From contig NZ_CP017114.1 of the NCBI RefSeq assembly GCF_001720485.1, forward strand, positions 806,001 to 870,000: a stretch of DNA of 64,000 nucleotides. Direction: 5' to 3'. Origin of the DNA: Cobetia marina (GTDB lineage Bacteria; Pseudomonadota; Gammaproteobacteria; Pseudomonadales; Halomonadaceae). Under the pieces are notes generated by a model. It worked only from the letters and a program-made list of their open reading frames with translations, was not told the origin of the DNA and did not search any database. The position numbers and the translations under genes are program-made. Each line of letters begins with the position of its first letter. Within the stretch, counting starts at the first letter, position 1. Shown here piece after piece: positions 17,421 to 27,000 of this stretch.

Positions 17421-18617
17421 ATGGCCACATACGACGTCATCATCATCGGCGCAGGCGCGGCAGGCCTGATGTGTGCCGCCACGGCGGGCTATCAGGGCAA
17501 GCGCGTGCTGGTGCTGGACCACGCCAACAAGGCCGGCAAGAAGATCCTGATGTCAGGTGGCGGGCGCTGCAATTTCACCAACCTGGATGCCGGGCCGTCC
17601 AACTTCTTCTCGCGCAATCCGCACTTCTGCATCTCGGCACTCAAGCGCTACACGCCGCATCACTTTCTCGAGCTGGTGGAGCGTCACGGGCTGGAGCATG
17701 TCGAGAAGAAGCCGGGGCAGCTGTTCTGCGCGGATTCCGCCAAGGATCTGCTGGCGATCCTGATGACGGAGTGCGAGTGGGCCGGGGCGGAGATTCGTCT
17801 CAACACGCGCATCACTTCGCTGGAACGTGCGGGTGAGGGCATGCGGGTCGAGACCAGCAACGGCACGCATACGGCAGGGCGGGTGGTAGTGGCGACCGGT
17901 GGCATGTCGATCCCGACGCTGGGCGCGACAGGCTTTGGCTATGATATCGCGCGCCAGTTCGGGCTCGAGGTCACCGAGACCTACGCGGCGCTGGTGCCGT
18001 TCACGCTGACCTCGCAGTGGAAGGAGCGCCTGTCGCCGCTGTCCGGGCTTGCCTGTGACGTCAGCGTCACTGCCGGCAAGGGCCAGTATCGCGAACCGAT
18101 GCTGATCACCCACCGTGGGCTTTCCGGCCCGGCGATGCTGCAGGCCTCCAGCTGGTGGACGCCCGGTCAGCCACTGGACATCGATCTGCTGCCGGGGGTG
18201 GACGCCTACGCCGAGCTGCTGGCCCTGCGTGAGCAGCATCCCAAGCGCCAGATCGGTCCCTGGCTTGGCGAGCGCCTGCCCAAGCGTCTCGCCCAGTCGC
18301 TGGTCGAGTGGCAGGACGCCGATGCCGGCCGCATCAGCGAGCGCAGCCTCGCCGAGCTCTCCAACGCGCGTCTCGAGCAGCTGGCCAAGGCGCTCAACCA
18401 CTGGCAGCTCAAGCCGGCGGGCACCGAAGGCTGGCGCACCGCCGAGGTCACCATGGGCGGCGTGGTCACCGATGCCATCTCGCAGAAGGACTTCAGCGTG
18501 CGCGATCTCCCGCAGCTGGCCTTCATCGGTGAGGTGCTGGATGTCACCGGCGAACTGGGCGGCTACAACTTCCAGTGGGCGTGGTCCTCGGCGGTGGCCT
18601 GCGGGCTGAACTGCTGA
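17421..18617 (+). CDS. BaiN/YhiN-family NAD(P)/FAD-dependent oxidoreductase (HI0933-like)
   Basis: The 398-residue flavoprotein begins with the dinucleotide-binding motif VIIIGAGAAGLMCA and continues with GKKILMSGGGRCNFTN, the hallmark of the HI0933-like family (E. coli YhiN; BaiN in bile-acid-transforming bacteria). The C-terminal GEVLDVTGELGGYNFQWAWSSG-like region is the second FAD contact. Family members are predicted flavin oxidoreductases; the substrate of most, including this one, is unknown. The ATG at 17421 has ACGAGG 8 nt upstream and gives the glycine-rich loop its usual place near residue 10. The frame is open upstream but without homology. It is monocistronic, with a convergent LysR gene 28 bp downstream. 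Confidence 0.9.
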   Translation: MATYDVIIIGAGAAGLMCAATAGYQGKRVLVLDHANKAGKKILMSGGGRCNFTNLDAGPSNFFSRNPHFCISALKRYTPHHFLELVERHGLEHVEKKPGQLFCADSAKDLLAILMTECEWAGAEIRLNTRITSLERAGEGMRVETSNGTHTAGRVVVATGGMSIPTLGATGFGYDIARQFGLEVTETYAALVPFTLTSQWKERLSPLSGLACDVSVTAGKGQYREPMLITHRGLSGPAMLQASSWWTPGQPLDIDLLPGVDAYAELLALREQHPKRQIGPWLGERLPKRLAQSLVEWQDADAGRISERSLAELSNARLEQLAKALNHWQLKPAGTEGWRTAEVTMGGVVTDAISQKDFSVRDLPQLAFIGEVLDVTGELGGYNFQWAWSSAVACGLNC

Positions 18618-18645
18618 CCAGCACGTTCTCACCACTGGCCGCGTC

Positions 18646-19554
18646 TCATGCCATCTGCTGGCGGATGGCGGGCAGGCGCTGCTCGACCAGCGCGACGAAG
18701 GCCTCGGTCACCGGTCGGCCCGGTGTGGTCGGATAGTGAAGCTCCAATGGCACCGCCCCGAGCGCCGGACGCAGGGGAATGAACTGACAGCCATCGCACT
18801 GCAGACGGCGGATGCAGCCGGGCGCGATGGCGACCCCCAGTCCGGCCGCGACCTCACTGAGCAGCGTCTGCATCATGGCCGGCTGGCGCTGGAGGCGCGG
18901 CGAGAAGCCGGCATCGCCGCAGGCGCTGATGATCTGGTCAAATAGCCCCGTCGCCTGCGTGCGCTGAAACAGCACGAAGTCCTGCTGCGCAAGCTCGCTG
19001 AGGGCCAGTCGTTTGCGGTGCGCCAAGCGATGCCCCTGGGGTATCACCGCCATCAGCCTATCCTCGTAGACCGGCAGAGCCGTCAGGGTATCGCGCTGCT
19101 CGATGGGCAGCGGACGCGACAGGCCGAGGTCGATCTCGTCACGCGCGAAGGCATCCAGCTGCTGCTGGGCGCTCATCTCATGCAAGGTGAGGCTGACCTC
19201 GGGGTGGCTGGCGGCGAAGTCGCGCATCAGGCCGGGCACGAAGCTTGCGCAGGCCGAGCTCATGTAGCCGATGCGCAATGTGCCGGTCTGGCCGCTGGCG
19301 GCCATCGCCACGCGCTTGCGTGCCTGTGCCTCCAGCGCCAGCATGCGCTGCGCTTCTTCCAGCAACGCCTCGCCGGGTGCCGTCACTCGCACTTCCCGCG
19401 TATTGCGCCACAACAGACTCACGCCCAGTTCGGCTTCAAGATCGGCGATCTGGCGACTGATGGCAGGCTGAACGGTGTGCAGCTCGCGGGCGGCGGCCGA
19501 GAAGCTCCGGTGCGTCGCCACGGAAACGAAGGTTCTCAGTGTGCGCAGTTCCAT
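18646..19554 (-). CDS. LysR-family transcriptional regulator
   Basis: The 302-residue protein has an N-terminal winged helix (LRTLRTFVSVATHRSFSAAA... with ISRQIADLEAELG as recognition region, residues about 5-60) and a C-terminal periplasmic-binding-like effector domain (GTLRIGYMSSACA onward), the normal LysR length. The ATG at 19554 is preferred over a TTG at 19587 because it puts the conserved MELRTLRTF at the N-terminus and has GAGAG upstream. It is divergent from the MFS transporter gene at 19772, the usual arrangement when a LysR protein controls its neighbour. The ligand is unknown. Confidence 0.92.
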   Translation of the reverse strand: MELRTLRTFVSVATHRSFSAAARELHTVQPAISRQIADLEAELGVSLLWRNTREVRVTAPGEALLEEAQRMLALEAQARKRVAMAASGQTGTLRIGYMSSACASFVPGLMRDFAASHPEVSLTLHEMSAQQQLDAFARDEIDLGLSRPLPIEQRDTLTALPVYEDRLMAVIPQGHRLAHRKRLALSELAQQDFVLFQRTQATGLFDQIISACGDAGFSPRLQRQPAMMQTLLSEVAAGLGVAIAPGCIRRLQCDGCQFIPLRPALGAVPLELHYPTTPGRPVTEAFVALVEQRLPAIRQQMA

Positions 19555-19573
19555 GGCAGCTCTCGTCAGTTGA

Positions 19574-19587
19574 TTGATGTTCATCAA
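19574..19587. promoter_or_regulatory. Candidate LysR operator half in the divergent region
   Basis: TTGAT and ATCAA form a short inverted repeat with a 4-nt spacer just upstream of the LysR start. The 217-bp LysR/MFS intergenic region is AT-rich around 19570-19640, which suits overlapping divergent promoters. LysR sites usually carry a T-N11-A core; assignment is tentative. Confidence 0.3.
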
Positions 19588-19771
19588 GTATAAGTCATAT
19601 CAAGTATCGTCATTTCTATTATCAATGCTCGCTCATTAGTCTGGGGACCTGCCAAGCCTCCCTCCGTCAGCTTTCTTCCTCTCGCGCCCTCCCGGCTTCC
19701 TGTCTCACAAGCCAGGAGGGCGCGGCGATGCAGTGGCTGGCAAGAGGGCCCTGTTTCCGAGTGGAGCCGAT

Positions 19772-20968
19772 ATGACGACATCAACTTCCCGAGATATCGC
19801 GCAGGATACGCGCGATACCTCTCGATCACTTTCTGGCGGCGGGCGTTTCACGCTGCTGGCGGTCGCCTGCCTGACCATCATGGTGGGTACCGTGGTGGCG
19901 CCGGGGCTTCTGAGCATCGCCTCGGCGCTTGAGGTGGAGAGCCATGCCAGCTGGCTGATCACCCTGCCGTCGTTGGGTGCGGTGCTGTTTGCGTCTATCG
20001 CCGGACGCATGATCGACCGCCTCGGGGCCTATCGCGCGCTGACTGGCGGGCTGTTCCTGTATGGTCTGCTGGGGGCGGGCGGGGCACTGCTGGAAGGCAC
20101 CGTCGCCGTGTTCGCCGATCGTATCCTGCTGGGGGGCGTCACCGCGGTCGTGATGGCGGGCGGCACCACGCTGATCTCCGAGTGGTATCACGGCCATGCG
20201 CGACTCAAGATGATTGCCCAGCAGGGCATGTCCATCGAACTTGGCGGCGTGATCTTCCTGTTCGTCAGTGGCGTGCTGGCAGGCATCGCCTGGCAGCTGC
20301 CTTTCCTGCTCTACCTGCTGGCCTGGTTGCTGCTGGCCATGCTGTGGATGATGGTGCCCAGGCAGTCACCTGCAGCCCCTGATGAAACGGTTGGCAAGTC
20401 TGGCCAGCAGGCGCTGTCCGCTTCGCTCACCAGTGTCTATCTGGCGGCGGCCATGGCCATGACGCTGTTCTTCACCGCCATCGTCATGCTGCCCAAGCGC
20501 CTGAACCTGCTGGGGCTGAACGAGGCCTCGACCGGCATCTTCCTGGCGGCGATCTCGATGGTCGCGGTGGTGGCGGCGATGTGGATGCCGAAGGTCTCAC
20601 GTGCCTTGCGCGAGATGCCGACGCTGGCACTGGCCTTCGTGCTGTATGCCGCCAGCCTGTTCGTCTTCCAGCAGGCCGAGAACATGGGGGTGATGAGCGC
20701 GGGTGCCGTGCTGGCCGGGATGGGCTTCGGCTTCTCGATTCCGCTGCTCAACCACATGACGGTGGAGCGCAGCCACGCACTGGTGCGTGGACGCAATCTC
20801 TCCTACCTGACGATGGCGATCTTCCTGGGCCAGTTCCTGACCTCCTTCCTGGAGTTCCTGCCCGGCGATGGCCGCCATGTCTTCGGTTTTGGCGCCGTGC
20901 TGGGCCTGATCTTCGCGGCTCTCTATCTGGGCATCCATCTGCTCAAGCGCGACAGTCGCGGCGCCTGA
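19772..20968 (+). CDS. MFS transporter
   Basis: The 398-residue protein has about 12 hydrophobic segments and MFS features: the loop between helices 2 and 3 reads GRMIDRLGAYRAL, and a cytoplasmic break near residue 205 (PRQSPAAPDETVG) divides two six-helix halves. It probably exports or imports a small molecule across the inner membrane; the substrate cannot be told. I chose ATG 19772 because a GTGGAG purine stretch lies about 6 nt upstream; a GTG at 19733 would add 13 residues. The divergent LysR gene is its likely regulator. A strong terminator follows at 21018. Confidence 0.88.
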   Translation: MTTSTSRDIAQDTRDTSRSLSGGGRFTLLAVACLTIMVGTVVAPGLLSIASALEVESHASWLITLPSLGAVLFASIAGRMIDRLGAYRALTGGLFLYGLLGAGGALLEGTVAVFADRILLGGVTAVVMAGGTTLISEWYHGHARLKMIAQQGMSIELGGVIFLFVSGVLAGIAWQLPFLLYLLAWLLLAMLWMMVPRQSPAAPDETVGKSGQQALSASLTSVYLAAAMAMTLFFTAIVMLPKRLNLLGLNEASTGIFLAAISMVAVVAAMWMPKVSRALREMPTLALAFVLYAASLFVFQQAENMGVMSAGAVLAGMGFGFSIPLLNHMTVERSHALVRGRNLSYLTMAIFLGQFLTSFLEFLPGDGRHVFGFGAVLGLIFAALYLGIHLLKRDSRGA

Positions 20969-21017
20969 GTCATCCCGGGCAACGCCTGCCCGCTGCATAT
21001 CGAGACGTGCGACGAAA

Positions 21018-21054
21018 AAAGCCCCGCGACCTGAGTGCCAGGTGGCGGGGCTTT
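21018..21054. terminator. Bidirectional terminator between convergent genes
   Basis: AAAGCCCCGC (21018-21027) pairs with GCGGGGCTTT (21045-21054), with an inner ACCTG/CAGGT stem. A six-base A-run precedes it and TTT follows, so it can terminate the MFS gene and the yqjK-like gene on the opposite strand. A close relative of this sequence occurs at 58637-58670. Confidence 0.85.
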
Positions 21055-21069
21055 CGGTATGTATCGTGA

Positions 21070-21420
21070 TCACTTGTCGAACAGTATTCTCAGGCGGCGA
21101 ATCATCACCCAGCCCATCAGGCCACGCTTGATCAGGCTCAGGCCCTTCTTTGGCCGGAAACCTCCCCGCGCGGCAATCAGGCCGCCCACCAGAACCAACG
21201 GGCCACGGTATTGCTGCACCTTGGCCCAGCCACGGTCGATGGGGGCGGTTGCCTCCTTGAGGTCACGCATCGCATGACTGACGTCGAGGCGCTGCTGGCT
21301 GATGCGTGCTTCGAGTTCCGCACGCCTGGCATCGCGCGAATGCGCTTGCCGGCGACCGTTCCCCCCTGAGGGGGGAAGTGCCGGCTCACGCTGCGCGAGG
21401 GACTGTCTGGAAGAACTCAT
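21070..21420 (-). CDS. yqjK: YqjK-like protein
   Basis: This 116-residue basic protein has a charged helical N-terminal half (RRAELEARISQQRLDVSHAM) and a short hydrophobic stretch, LVLVGGLIA, then a basic tail. This is the pattern of the YqjK-like family, whose function is unknown. The start has a strong AAGGAGG 4 nt upstream. It is the third gene of a yqjD-yqjE-yqjK order as in E. coli, 36 bp after the yqjE-like gene, which supports the assignment more than the sequence alone. Confidence 0.7.
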   Translation of the reverse strand: MSSSRQSLAQREPALPPSGGNGRRQAHSRDARRAELEARISQQRLDVSHAMRDLKEATAPIDRGWAKVQQYRGPLVLVGGLIAARGGFRPKKGLSLIKRGLMGWVMIRRLRILFDK

Positions 21421-21456
21421 CTCGCCTCCTTGGCAGGGGCTGGCAGGCGGGGGGCA

Positions 21457-21879
21457 TCAGAGGTTTTCGCGTTGGCGCTGGCGTTCCAGTGCGTCGGCGC
21501 GGACGTCCTTGAGGCTGTCGCTGTCGCGGCTCAGATTGCTGAGCGTCGAGCGCAGCAGGCTGCGTTGGGAAGCGATCACCTTGACCCGCCAGGCGATCAA
21601 TCCGCCCAGTGCCAGCAGGATACCGCCGCTCAAGGCGATGGCCAGCAGGCGATGGGTATCCCAGAAGGCCACGACCACCAGCAGGATCGCCAGGCCGATA
21701 CCGAAGCAGATCAGCATCAGGGCGATACCTGACAGCAGCAGCATCACGAACAAGCGTTCGCGTTCCTCCTCGAGCTCCAGCACGGCGAGACGCAGACGCG
21801 TCTCGCCACTCTCCACCAGGCTCGCGGTCAGACGACGGATGGCGCCAAGTACGCGTTCAACCGGCCCTTGCTCCTGCAT
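21457..21879 (-). CDS. yqjE: YqjE-like phage-holin-family membrane protein
   Basis: The 140-residue protein has two adjacent membrane helices (LFVMLLLSGIALMLICFGIG and LLAIALSGGILLALGGLIAW) between charged cytoplasmic ends, matching the YqjE/putative-holin superfamily III family. Its role is unknown; homologues lie in stress-induced membrane operons. The ATG at 21879 overlaps the stop of the upstream DUF883 gene (TGATG), showing translational coupling. A longer frame to 21945 is an artefact of the overlap. Confidence 0.8.
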   Translation of the reverse strand: MQEQGPVERVLGAIRRLTASLVESGETRLRLAVLELEEERERLFVMLLLSGIALMLICFGIGLAILLVVVAFWDTHRLLAIALSGGILLALGGLIAWRVKVIASQRSLLRSTLSNLSRDSDSLKDVRADALERQRQRENL

Positions 21880-22226
21880 CAGCGACGGCCAAGCAGCATG
21901 CCGATGACGACACCGGCGGCAGCGCCGATACCGACACTGGTCCACGGGTTGTCGTGCACGTAGCGGTCAGCGCAGTCCGCGGATTCACGCGCGCTGGCGG
22001 CCAGACGGTCACCCTGGGCACTCAGTCGGGCACGAGTGGCTTCCAGACGGGTCTGGGCGCGGGCACGCGCTTCCTTCATGCTCTCGCGGGAATCCTCGGC
22101 CGAGGCGTGCAGCAGTTCCTCGACGGTCTGGGAGAGATGACGCAGGTCTTCCTTCAGCTGCTCGGTGTTGGCACCGGTGGCTGAATTGGCTGTGGTCGTA
22201 TGATCACCGATTTTCTGCATGGCCAT
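21879..22226 (-). CDS. yqjD: DUF883 family protein, YqjD/ElaB type
   Basis: The 115-residue protein consists of a long charged helix (EDLRHLSQTVEELLHASAED... EARARAQTRLEATRARL) and a single C-terminal membrane anchor, NPWTSVGIGAAAGVVIGMLL, ending GRR. E. coli YqjD and ElaB are stationary-phase, inner-membrane, ribosome-binding proteins of this type. GGAG lies about 8 nt before the start. It is the first gene of the three-gene operon with the yqjE- and yqjK-like genes. Confidence 0.9.
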   Translation of the reverse strand: MAMQKIGDHTTTANSATGANTEQLKEDLRHLSQTVEELLHASAEDSRESMKEARARAQTRLEATRARLSAQGDRLAASARESADCADRYVHDNPWTSVGIGAAAGVVIGMLLGRR

Positions 22227-22601
22227 GTTGTGTCTCCTTCCCGTGTGTCGAATCAGATTTCGTGAATTGTGAGCGCCAGAGGGCGCGCATGACTCTCGAA
22301 CTCAGTCTTCCCTGGGGCGCCGCTGGCGGCAGGGCATGACCTTTTCAGGTCGCAGCGATTCCTGCCTGGCTGCGTCTTTTCTGGTCATGAACAAATCCTT
22401 GGGGCCACCGGGAACAAACACAAGGGCTGGCAATGCCTGGATGATGATATCGGGGGAGCCGAGGCGCATTCGTTGATCTGGATCAGGGAGGGTGAATCCT
22501 GTCTGCACGGCCTGAAACGACGCAACGGGCAGCCTGGGCTGCCCGTTGCGTGGCGAGGGGATCATGGCTCGGCGGCCCGTGAGAGGCGCGCTGGCCGAAG
22601 A
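22227..22601. other. Intergenic region between yqjD-like operon and pldA
   Basis: This 375-bp stretch should hold the promoter of the yqjD-like operon near 22230-22330 and holds the pldA terminator at 22521-22550. An 87-codon frame on the minus strand runs through the terminator, so I do not accept it as a gene. Confidence 0.5.
22521..22550 (-). terminator. Hairpin after pldA
   Basis: Perfect 13-bp arms (22521-22533 and 22538-22550) with a 4-nt loop, starting 52 bp after the pldA stop on the minus strand. No T-run is visible, but the stem is very GC-rich. Confidence 0.65.
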
Positions 22602-23747
22602 TCAGGTCTCTGGCAGGCCGGCGAAGAAGGTGTTGATCGAGAAGCCCAGCCCCAGGCGGTTCACGCTGTGGTCGTAGTCGATGAGGCTCTCGCCATAGCC
22701 GTGGTAGTACTGCACGTAGCCGCGCACCTTGCCGAACAGCGGGAAGGAGTAATCCAGCTGGTTGCCGAAATTGCCCTTGGAGGGGTTGCCGCGCACCATC
22801 CAGGTGAACTCGTGCTGATCCGCGGTATAGCCCACGGTGATGTCGCCGTAGCCGATGTAGTTGTAGAGGTCCGGATTGTCGTCCTCATCGGACTCCTCCG
22901 GCACGCGCCAATGCGGCGTGATCGCCACGGCCCAGTCGCCATTCTGGAACATCATGTCGGCATAGACCCGGTTCCAGCTGCGAGACAGCGGGTCGGAACG
23001 CCCGTTGGACTGATGGGCGAAACCGATGCGATTGCGCGTGTTGGTCCAGCCCAGCAGTTCATAGCGATTGTCGAACTGAAGGAAGGCTTCCGGCTCGTAG
23101 TTGGTCTCGCGGAACGGCGCCGAGGCATCGGAGTTGTAGGCCTGCCACCAGCTGCGCTGGGTATAGGCGAAGTACAGGTCGCCATTGTCATCGAAGATGT
23201 CATTCACCAACCCGACCTTGAGACTGAGCTGGTACTTCACCTCGGTGTTGTCCACCTCGCCTTCGCGGGTCACCTGGGCGAAGCTGCTCTCATTCGGGGT
23301 CGAGTTGTAGGCCCAGGGCAGCAGATAGTTGCGCTTGTAGGCGGTGATGGCCAGGGGATTGCTCTCGGCATCGTCCTCGAGCACCACCCGCTCCTCGGCA
23401 CGTTTCTGAGCCAGGCTGTCCTGCCCCTGACTCTCCTGACCTTCCACGGTGGCAGGGGCGTCATCACTCGCCGCCAGCTCTGCGCCGCCACGTGCGGGCT
23501 GCGTATAGATCGGCGTGCGACGTGGATCGCTCTTGCGTGCCCCTGCACGCGCCTGGGCCGGAGTCATCCCCAGTTCTCGGGGCGTGAAGCGCTGGCCATT
23601 GGCCAGTACCACGCGGCCCTGGCTGTCCATGGTGTAGGGCACGTCTGCGCTGGCCAGTGGGGCGCAGGTCAGCAGCGCTGACGCCAGCATTCCGGACAGG
23701 CATGCCGCGACTGGCCGAGAGCCGGTGGAGGTAGGGCAGAGAAGCAT
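22602..23747 (-). CDS. pldA: Outer membrane phospholipase A
   Basis: OMPLA is a 12-stranded outer-membrane beta-barrel that hydrolyses misplaced phospholipids in the outer leaflet when dimerised by Ca2+. The catalytic block HQSNGRSDPLSRSWNR is intact: His245, Ser247 and Asn259 with the same spacing as the E. coli catalytic triad. The 381-residue protein is longer than the usual ~290 because about 100 extra residues (Q/A/E-rich, residues about 60-130) lie between the signal peptide and the barrel. The start at 23747 has AGGA 7 nt upstream and gives a signal peptide ending near PLASA. It is divergent from the mechanosensitive channel gene. Confidence 0.95.
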   Translation of the reverse strand: MLLCPTSTGSRPVAACLSGMLASALLTCAPLASADVPYTMDSQGRVVLANGQRFTPRELGMTPAQARAGARKSDPRRTPIYTQPARGGAELAASDDAPATVEGQESQGQDSLAQKRAEERVVLEDDAESNPLAITAYKRNYLLPWAYNSTPNESSFAQVTREGEVDNTEVKYQLSLKVGLVNDIFDDNGDLYFAYTQRSWWQAYNSDASAPFRETNYEPEAFLQFDNRYELLGWTNTRNRIGFAHQSNGRSDPLSRSWNRVYADMMFQNGDWAVAITPHWRVPEESDEDDNPDLYNYIGYGDITVGYTADQHEFTWMVRGNPSKGNFGNQLDYSFPLFGKVRGYVQYYHGYGESLIDYDHSVNRLGLGFSINTFFAGLPET

Positions 23748-24023
23748 GGAAATATCCTGTCTGTAACACCGCAAGAGACGAGCAGCGCATTATGGGGCAA
23801 CGATCATGACAAGTCTGCCATTCTACTGGCTGGCAGGCGTGGGGTGCCAGCTGGCAACCGACGACACCTCTGTCGCCTGCCGCTCACATCCCCATGGTGC
23901 GCTTGGCGGGGAGGTGTCGGAGCGATTGCGCCTGACGGAGGCTCAGTTGACAATGCAGGCATCGTGGACCCCGAGAGGTCTGCCTCTGGTAACGATGCGG
24001 GTGAGGAGATGGATGTGTCAGGC

Positions 24024-27000
24024 ATGAATTCCTTGAGAGCGACGACGCGATGGATCGTGATGATGCTTGTCGTGCTGCTGTGCGCCTTGCCCGGCATGGC
24101 ACAGGCCGTCGTGGAGCGCAGCGATGTGCAGGGCCAGCTGGAGGACCTGCAGAGCGTCGAGAAGCCTGACGCGGAGACACGCCAGCGGATCGCGGATCTC
24201 AAGGAAACCCTGACGGTACTCGATGATCTCGGTGAGGCCAACAGCAACCTCAAGGACATCAAGGCCGAGGTGAAGACGGCGCCGGGTGATCTGGCCGAGG
24301 CCCAGGCAGCGCTGGCGAGCCTGCCTCGCGACAGCACCAGTCAGCTCGATGAAGCGAGTCTCGCCGAGGAATCGGTGGAGGCATTGGATGCGCGCATGAC
24401 GCGTATCCTGGACGAGCTCCAGAGCCTGCAGGACAAGCTCGCGAGTACCAATCGGCGCCTCATCAATGCCCAGAGTCTGCCGGAGCGCTCTCGTTCGACC
24501 CTGGCAGATGCCCAGCAGCAGGTGCAGCGCCTGCAGACCCAGCTCTCCGGCAGCGACAGCCAGGCACTGACCGGCACGGGCCGAGACCTGCTGGAGGCGC
24601 GTCTGGCCCTGGCCGAGGCACGTGGCGAGCTCAGTCACACCGAGCTCAACTCCAGTTCGCAGCTGCGAGAGCTGGCGCAGGTACGCAAGACGCTCTACAG
24701 CCGGCGTATCGAGACTCTCGAGCAGGACCTCAAGGTGGTGCAGAGCCTGGTCAACGCCAAGCGGCGAGACCAGTCCGAGCAGACCATCGCGGAGGCCACC
24801 AGCGGCGAGAATGCCGAGCTGACCAGCAACCCCATCTTCCAGCAGGTCTTGAGTCGCAACCGTGAACTCAGCAGCCAGCTGCTGGCGATCACGGATCGCG
24901 TCAACGCCGTGATCCGCGATGGTCTCGAGGTGCGCACCCAGCTGGACCGCGTCACCCAGGTCGAGCGCACCATGAGCGAGCAGATCGAGGCCATCAAGGG
25001 CAGCGTGCTGCTGGCGCGTATCCTGCGTGAGCAACAGAGCCATCTGCCCAAGGTCGACGTGCGTCAGGACCTGAAGGAAGAGATCGCCGATCTGCGCCTC
25101 AAGCAGTTCGAGCTCAACAAGGTGCGCGAACAGCTCGCGGACATTCCGCACTATCTGCAAAGCGAAGTGCTGAGCGAAAGCGCCGCGCTGGAGCGCCCCG
25201 GCGGCAACGCCGATGCCCAGACGGTCAGCTCCGAGCTGCGTCAGGCGCTGACTCGCCAGCTGGAGGCCCGCAAGGAGCTGGTCGACAAGCTCGACAAGGA
25301 ATATGACAGCCTGCTGGCGCGCGCCATTGATCTGCAGCTCAACCAGCAGCAGTTGCTCGAAGTCTCCGGACGCCTGCGCCAGACCATCGAGGAGCAGCTC
25401 TTCTGGGTCGCCAATGGCAAGCCACTGGACCTGGACTGGCTGTCGCGTACTCCACAAATGCTGGCGGACGAGCTCAAGCCCACCGTATGGCGCGGCGTGG
25501 TGGCGGGGCTGTCCAAGGGCTTCCAGCTCAATGATCTGTGGGTGGCGCTGCCGGGGCTGCTGTTGCTGATCTTCATCACCTGGAAGCGCTCGCACATCCG
25601 ATCGCGCCTGGCGGACCTGCATGCCCAGATAGGCCGCCTCAAGCAGGACACCCAGCTGCACACTCCGCGGGCGATCCTGCTCAACGTGATGCTGGCGATC
25701 CCCGGTGCACTCGCGCTGGCACTGATCGGCAGCGTGCTGTCGCTGGGGGAGGGCGTCATGCTGTGGGCGCTGGGCCAGGCGCTGCTCAAGCTGGCGCTGG
25801 CATGGGGGATCTTCGCCATCTTCCGGCGCCTGCTGGTCAAGGACGGCGTGGCCGAGCGTCACTTCCAGTGGCCTGCCAACTACGTGGCCGAGCTGCGCCG
25901 CCATCTGTGGTGGCTGGGCTGCGCGCTGCTGCCGGTCATCCTGACCACCAACATCATCAGCGAGGCGGATCTCAATCTGCTGGAGCGCCCGTTGGGTCTG
26001 CTGATCCTGTTCTCGGGGCTATGCGCGATGAGCTTCTGTCTCTCGCGGTTGATTCTGGCGCATGTGCCGTTCTTCGGTCTCAAGCTGTTCCGCCTGATTC
26101 TGGGGCTGGCCATGGCCATGGTGCCGGTGGCGCTGGGCGTGCTGATCTGCCTGGGGTATGAGTACACGGCACTGCGCCTCAGTGGACGCTTCATCACCAC
26201 GCTGTTCCTGTTCGGTGCCTGGATTCTGGTCGAGGCCACCGTGGTGCGCGGGCTGGCAGTCGCGGCGCGCCGTCTGGCGTATCGACGTGCCGTGGCGCGT
26301 CGGCGAGCCCAGGTGCAGGAAGGCGCGGAGGGCGGCGTCGAGGTGGTCGAGGAGCCGCCGCTGGACATGGAGCAGGTCAACTCCCAGTCGTTGCGTCTGT
26401 CGAAGCTGATTCTGGTCATCAGCTTCATGTTCATCTTCTATCTGGTCTGGGCGGATCTGCTCAATGTGCTCAGCTACCTGGACAGCGTCGTGGTCTGGGA
26501 GATCGCCGCCTCGGCCGAGGGAGATTCCGCGACCCCCATCTCGCTGGCGGACCTGATCGCGGCGCTGGTCACTCTCGGGGTCGCGGTGATGATGGCGCGC
26601 AACCTGCCGGGCCTGCTGGAGGTCTCGATCCTGTCGCGGCTCGAACTCAAGCAGGGGTCGAGCTATGCGATCACCTCGCTGCTGTCCTACGTGATCATGG
26701 CGACGGGCTTCGTGATGACACTGGGCAGCATGGGCGTCAGCTGGGACAAGCTGCAGTGGCTGGTGGCGGCGTTGAGTGTCGGCCTGGGCTTCGGTCTGCA
26801 GGAGATCTTCGCCAACTTCATCTCGGGTCTGATCATCCTGTTCGAGCGCCCGGTACGCATCGGCGACACCATCACCATCGGCAATCTGCACGGGACGGTC
26901 AGTCGTATCCGTATCCGTGCCACCACGGTGACGGATTTCGACCGCAAGGAGATCATCATTCCCAACAAGGTGTTCGTGACCGACCAGCTGATCAACTGGT

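Noticed and set aside
22302..22565. 87-codon minus-strand frame upstream of the yqjD-like operon region.
   Set aside because: It runs through the pldA terminator stem and lacks a plausible ribosome binding site.
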